A stretch of DNA of 64,000 nucleotides, from the NCBI GenBank assembly GCA_015227615.1, contig JAALGZ010000016.1:620001-684000 (forward strand), written 5' to 3'. Below are positions 61,217 to 64,000 of this stretch, piece by piece. The stretch is from Labyrinthula sp. Ha (lineage: Eukaryota > Sar > Bigyra > Labyrinthulida > Labyrinthulaceae). The first letter of the stretch is position 1. Every line of letters starts with the position of its first letter. Both the position numbers and the translations under genes were made by a program. Under the pieces are notes generated by a model. It worked only from the letters and a program-made list of their open reading frames with translations, did no database searches and was not told the DNA's origin.

Positions 61217-61229
61217 ATATTGTCAGGAA
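61217..61229 (+). promoter_or_regulatory. Shared upstream element of the seven-helix genes (copy C)
   Basis: ATATTGTCAGGAA; the CAGG begins 108 nt before the ATG at 61332. It corresponds to the elements before paralogues A and B. Confidence 0.55.
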
Positions 61230-61331
61230 TCGTAAAATGAAAGCAGGTTACGAATCGGAAACGCAAAAACAAATCATGGCTATTCATTAATCTTCTTTTG
61301 CAGTCAGTATTTCTTATTTAAACAAAAAAGA

Positions 61332-62300
61332 ATGAAAAACCTTTCTACTACCGAAGAATGTAACTTACCTTTGCTATATGATGAAGCTGCGGATCTTTGC
61401 GAAACATCGATCTATCAGTACTATTCGCCAATTTCTTCTTATTTAACTGTTATTTTTATATTAATAGGAATAGTAATCTTAGTTAATTTATGTTACATTA
61501 TGAAAAAGTTCCTGTCTAAACAACCTTTCACGCGAAAAAATTGGAATGATCGTTTCTTCAGATACAGATTCATAACATTTTCTTTGTTAATAGTTGGAAC
61601 TATATTTTGTATAGTTCATATTTGGGGTGGAAGTTCAATAAAATATTCATTTGAAAGTAATCAAGGAAAAGCAAACGCACTCTCTGCTGCTTATTTATCA
61701 CTTTTCAATTACATTGGAACATTTTTTTTTCTTCCTATTCTAATTAAACTTCTTGGATTTGAGAACAATGATAAAAAATTTGTTTTAGTTCAAACTATTA
61801 TTGTTAGACTTGCTGTTTTAAATAATCTTCCTTTTTTCTTTTTGATGCATTTCCTTTCACTTGGGAATTATGTTACTCTCAAACAGTTTATTCTTATTCT
61901 TCTTGCTCAATCCTTAATTAATGCAGCAATCCTTGCTTTTTTATGCATTTATATTATCAACAAGCTAATTAAAGACATCAGATTTCTTGAAAAAAGCTCT
62001 ATTCAAAATCATCGACCTAAAACTCAAACAAATAAACTGCATACTTTTCTTATTAAACTAAAGATTTCTAGACTTGGAGGAACTCTTCACCTTCTTGTTT
62101 CCTTTTTTCTTGTCTTACCCTTTATAGTTGATATTTTTCAGAATGATATTGTTCTTTACTATATGATATTTATATATGTTGGAATTGTTCCTTTGAGTGC
62201 TTGTCCATTATTATTTCACTTTAGTGTTTATATTTTACCTGGTTCAGAACAATGTTTTACTGCAAATATTGCTGCAACTGCTTTGAGTTCAAGTATCTAA
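61332..62300 (+). CDS. Seven-helix membrane protein, paralogue C (322 aa)
   Basis: One exon, exactly 322 residues, stop TAA. It is closest to paralogue A by eye. Shared landmarks are the N3 sequon (NLS), C10 and C23 in CNLPLLYDE...LCETS, FFRYRFITFSLLIVGT at helix 2, FNYIGTFFFLPILIKLLG at helix 3, LKQFILILLAQSLINAAILA at helix 5, the basic inner loop HRPKTQTNKLHTFLIKLKIS, and GSEQCF after helix 7. Seven hydrophobic segments fall at the same residue numbers as in A. It has the receptor-like topology of its paralogues, with unknown function. The equal length of all three copies suggests that length and loop sizes are under constraint. Confidence 0.75.
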   Translation: MKNLSTTEECNLPLLYDEAADLCETSIYQYYSPISSYLTVIFILIGIVILVNLCYIMKKFLSKQPFTRKNWNDRFFRYRFITFSLLIVGTIFCIVHIWGGSSIKYSFESNQGKANALSAAYLSLFNYIGTFFFLPILIKLLGFENNDKKFVLVQTIIVRLAVLNNLPFFFLMHFLSLGNYVTLKQFILILLAQSLINAAILAFLCIYIINKLIKDIRFLEKSSIQNHRPKTQTNKLHTFLIKLKISRLGGTLHLLVSFFLVLPFIVDIFQNDIVLYYMIFIYVGIVPLSACPLLFHFSVYILPGSEQCFTANIAATALSSSI

Positions 62301-63592
62301 CATATTGGTATTAAATATATATTAGAAGCAAAAGATATTTTTACAGAATAAGGAGAAAAATTTTTTGAGGATCAAGCATTTTTATTGAATGTAGACTGCT
62401 TTGTTCAACAGTTTTGTTCTAAGGAAAATACATAATGTTGAAAGGAAGTGGATAGACATGAACCATTTTTTGACAGGAGGATTGAAGTCTTAGTTCTCTG
62501 GCTTTGATTCAACACAATTCTTATAGCTTTTAGTTTGAATTGTTTTCTTATTTTTTTGAGATAGTATTTTCTTTCCTTCTATTTATTCAAAATGATCTAG
62601 ATTTTGACCACAGCATCATAACTAAACAAATATCACAGAATAGTTTTCGCAAGTAAAAGTTACACTTAAACACTATATATTCTCTTTTAGAGTTTCTGAA
62701 TACAGGGAATCAAATTTTTTCCTTCAAAGTATACAAATAACTGCAGATATCTTTCTCTCAGTTGGCAGGAAAAAGGTCATCTAAACTACCAATCAAAATT
62801 AACATAACTTCTTGTACCAGGAACAGTACTCGCTTTGCTTCCTACATACCTTAAAAATTTTAAAAACACTTTAGCTAGGAAAGAAATATTCAAAATAGAA
62901 GTTATATCAAATTATCTGTGAGATTTGTTTTTATTGGTAATACATAGCATTATCTTTTTCTTTTTTTTCAGATAAAAGCAGTTATAACAACACAAATTTA
63001 AACTTATGTCTTCAGTTAACCCTTAATTTAATAACTAAACTTGTCTTGATCTTATTTACTAAATATATTTCTTAATATTCTTTCCAATAAATATCTCTCT
63101 TAGCTATAAAAATAACCTAAAGCGGTTGGTAAACTTTTTGGAAATTAACCAGACAACTCACAATGAATCTGTCACTCAGGGGTTACAACTGTTATTAGCA
63201 GCTTTATAATACAGGTAAAAGACTTTCTAAGATTATGTTATACTATATCAAGTATAATATGATTTTCTTTATTGATTTTTCTCTGTTGTGGTTGCTAAGT
63301 ATGATTTACCCTTGTGAGTCCTCTCTTATACGTTTGATGTAGCAAACTAATTTATGTAATATAGTCGTTGAAATATAGGTAATCTTGTTATAAACGTTAA
63401 CGCCATATACTTGTGCAAGAGAAACAGTTCTACTCTACTGGAGGAACGATCATTGAAGCTTCAAACCATAATTTTAGTGGAAAAAATACCAATCTTTAAG
63501 GAAGGATTGACGAGGAAAACTTTCATTTGGAATTAGGGCACGACAGAAGACCTAGATATATCATTTACATAGGTAATCGAAGATACACAGTA
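62301..63592. other. Intergenic stretch before the gag-like frame
   Basis: AT-rich to about 63.1 kb, becoming less AT-rich toward 63.4 kb. This may contain the 5' end of the element whose frame begins at 63593, but its end repeat could not be delimited because the second copy would lie outside the window. Confidence 0.4.
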
Positions 63593-64000
63593 ATGTCCGG
63601 AGAAGAAGGAAACAGCGCTAACAGCCCAGGAAAATCTATTAATATAGACCAAACCTTACTTAAGGCAATCCATGGATTGAACAATCCCACAATACCTCCA
63701 CCGAAGTTGGAAGCTTTAAAGGGTCTCGACAGAAAACCTCTGCTGGACTTCCTGGTAAGATTTAAGAGGGCACGAGCTAAAGATCCTTCTATGGATATAG
63801 GTGAATGGCTCAGCGGACAAGTAATCTATAATATCAGAAGCCGTGGAATTGAAATGGATAATATTGAGGCGGTCCTGCAACATCTAGATAACATCGAGAA
63901 ACTACAAGTGGAGAGCAGGATCAAACATAGCATCTCAAGGTTGAGAACAGAACTACAGTGGCCTAGTGAAGCGCAAAGTGGACTAGAAGCCATACGCATA
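63593..64000 (+). mobile_element. Probable retroelement gag-like frame, runs off window edge
   Basis: From the ATG the frame stays open for 136 codons to the last base of the window. Base composition and codon use are clearly less AT-biased than in the host genes. The protein is hydrophilic and helix-rich, with a LDRKPLLDFLVRF block followed by a long charged helical part, which is reminiscent of gag-type proteins of LTR retroelements. The family cannot be fixed because any zinc knuckle or polymerase lies beyond the edge. The visible part looks whole. Confidence 0.4.

Overview
This window looks like nuclear DNA of a single-celled eukaryote whose lineage I cannot place. It is AT-rich and gene-poor. 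TAA, TAG and TGA all end genes, so the standard code applies. Most genes are single long frames, but one gene pair carries a tiny 29-nt GT-AG intron. The proteins are eukaryotic in type: an Nma111/DEG7 double HtrA-like protein, a tyrosyl-DNA phosphodiesterase (TDP1) homologue, a glycosylated type-I membrane protein and a family of seven-helix membrane proteins. There are no bacterial operons or ribosome-binding sites.

Left part (1-18.5 kb): the window opens inside an Nma111-family gene (+). Its stop lies 24 nt from the stop of a convergent DUF4140/DUF4139 (mucoidy-inhibitor-A-like, 'MIA') gene. The same convergent pair recurs about 14 kb to the right, where the Nma111 copy is a decayed relic and the MIA copy is whole. 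The left MIA copy has a single 1-nt frameshift. Exon 2 of the two MIA copies is almost identical while exon 1 has diverged, which suggests recent gene conversion. Between the pairs lie a strongly decayed gene of uncertain family (about 5.5-7.5 kb) and several weaker coding-like remnants.

Middle part (18.5-40 kb): a lipid-binding-protein-like secreted membrane protein (+) and a TDP1 homologue with a long extra C-terminal half (-) converge at 25.9-26.5 kb. A long gene-free stretch follows. It contains a clear ghost of a myosin motor domain (36.4-37.0 kb) and a compact cluster of CTCTCGTTA repeats.

Right part (39.5-62.3 kb): three paralogous seven-helix proteins, each exactly 322 residues and all on the + strand, sit isolated in 9-12 kb deserts. 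All three share a 13-nt upstream element at nearly the same distance (about 108 nt from CAGG to the ATG). At the right edge a less AT-rich open frame resembling a retroelement gag runs out of the window.

The picture is a genome region where genes are duplicated, converted and lost, and where part of the 'intergenic' DNA is worn-out gene sequence. No tRNA, rRNA or CRISPR was recognised. All family assignments are by eye and not from database searches.
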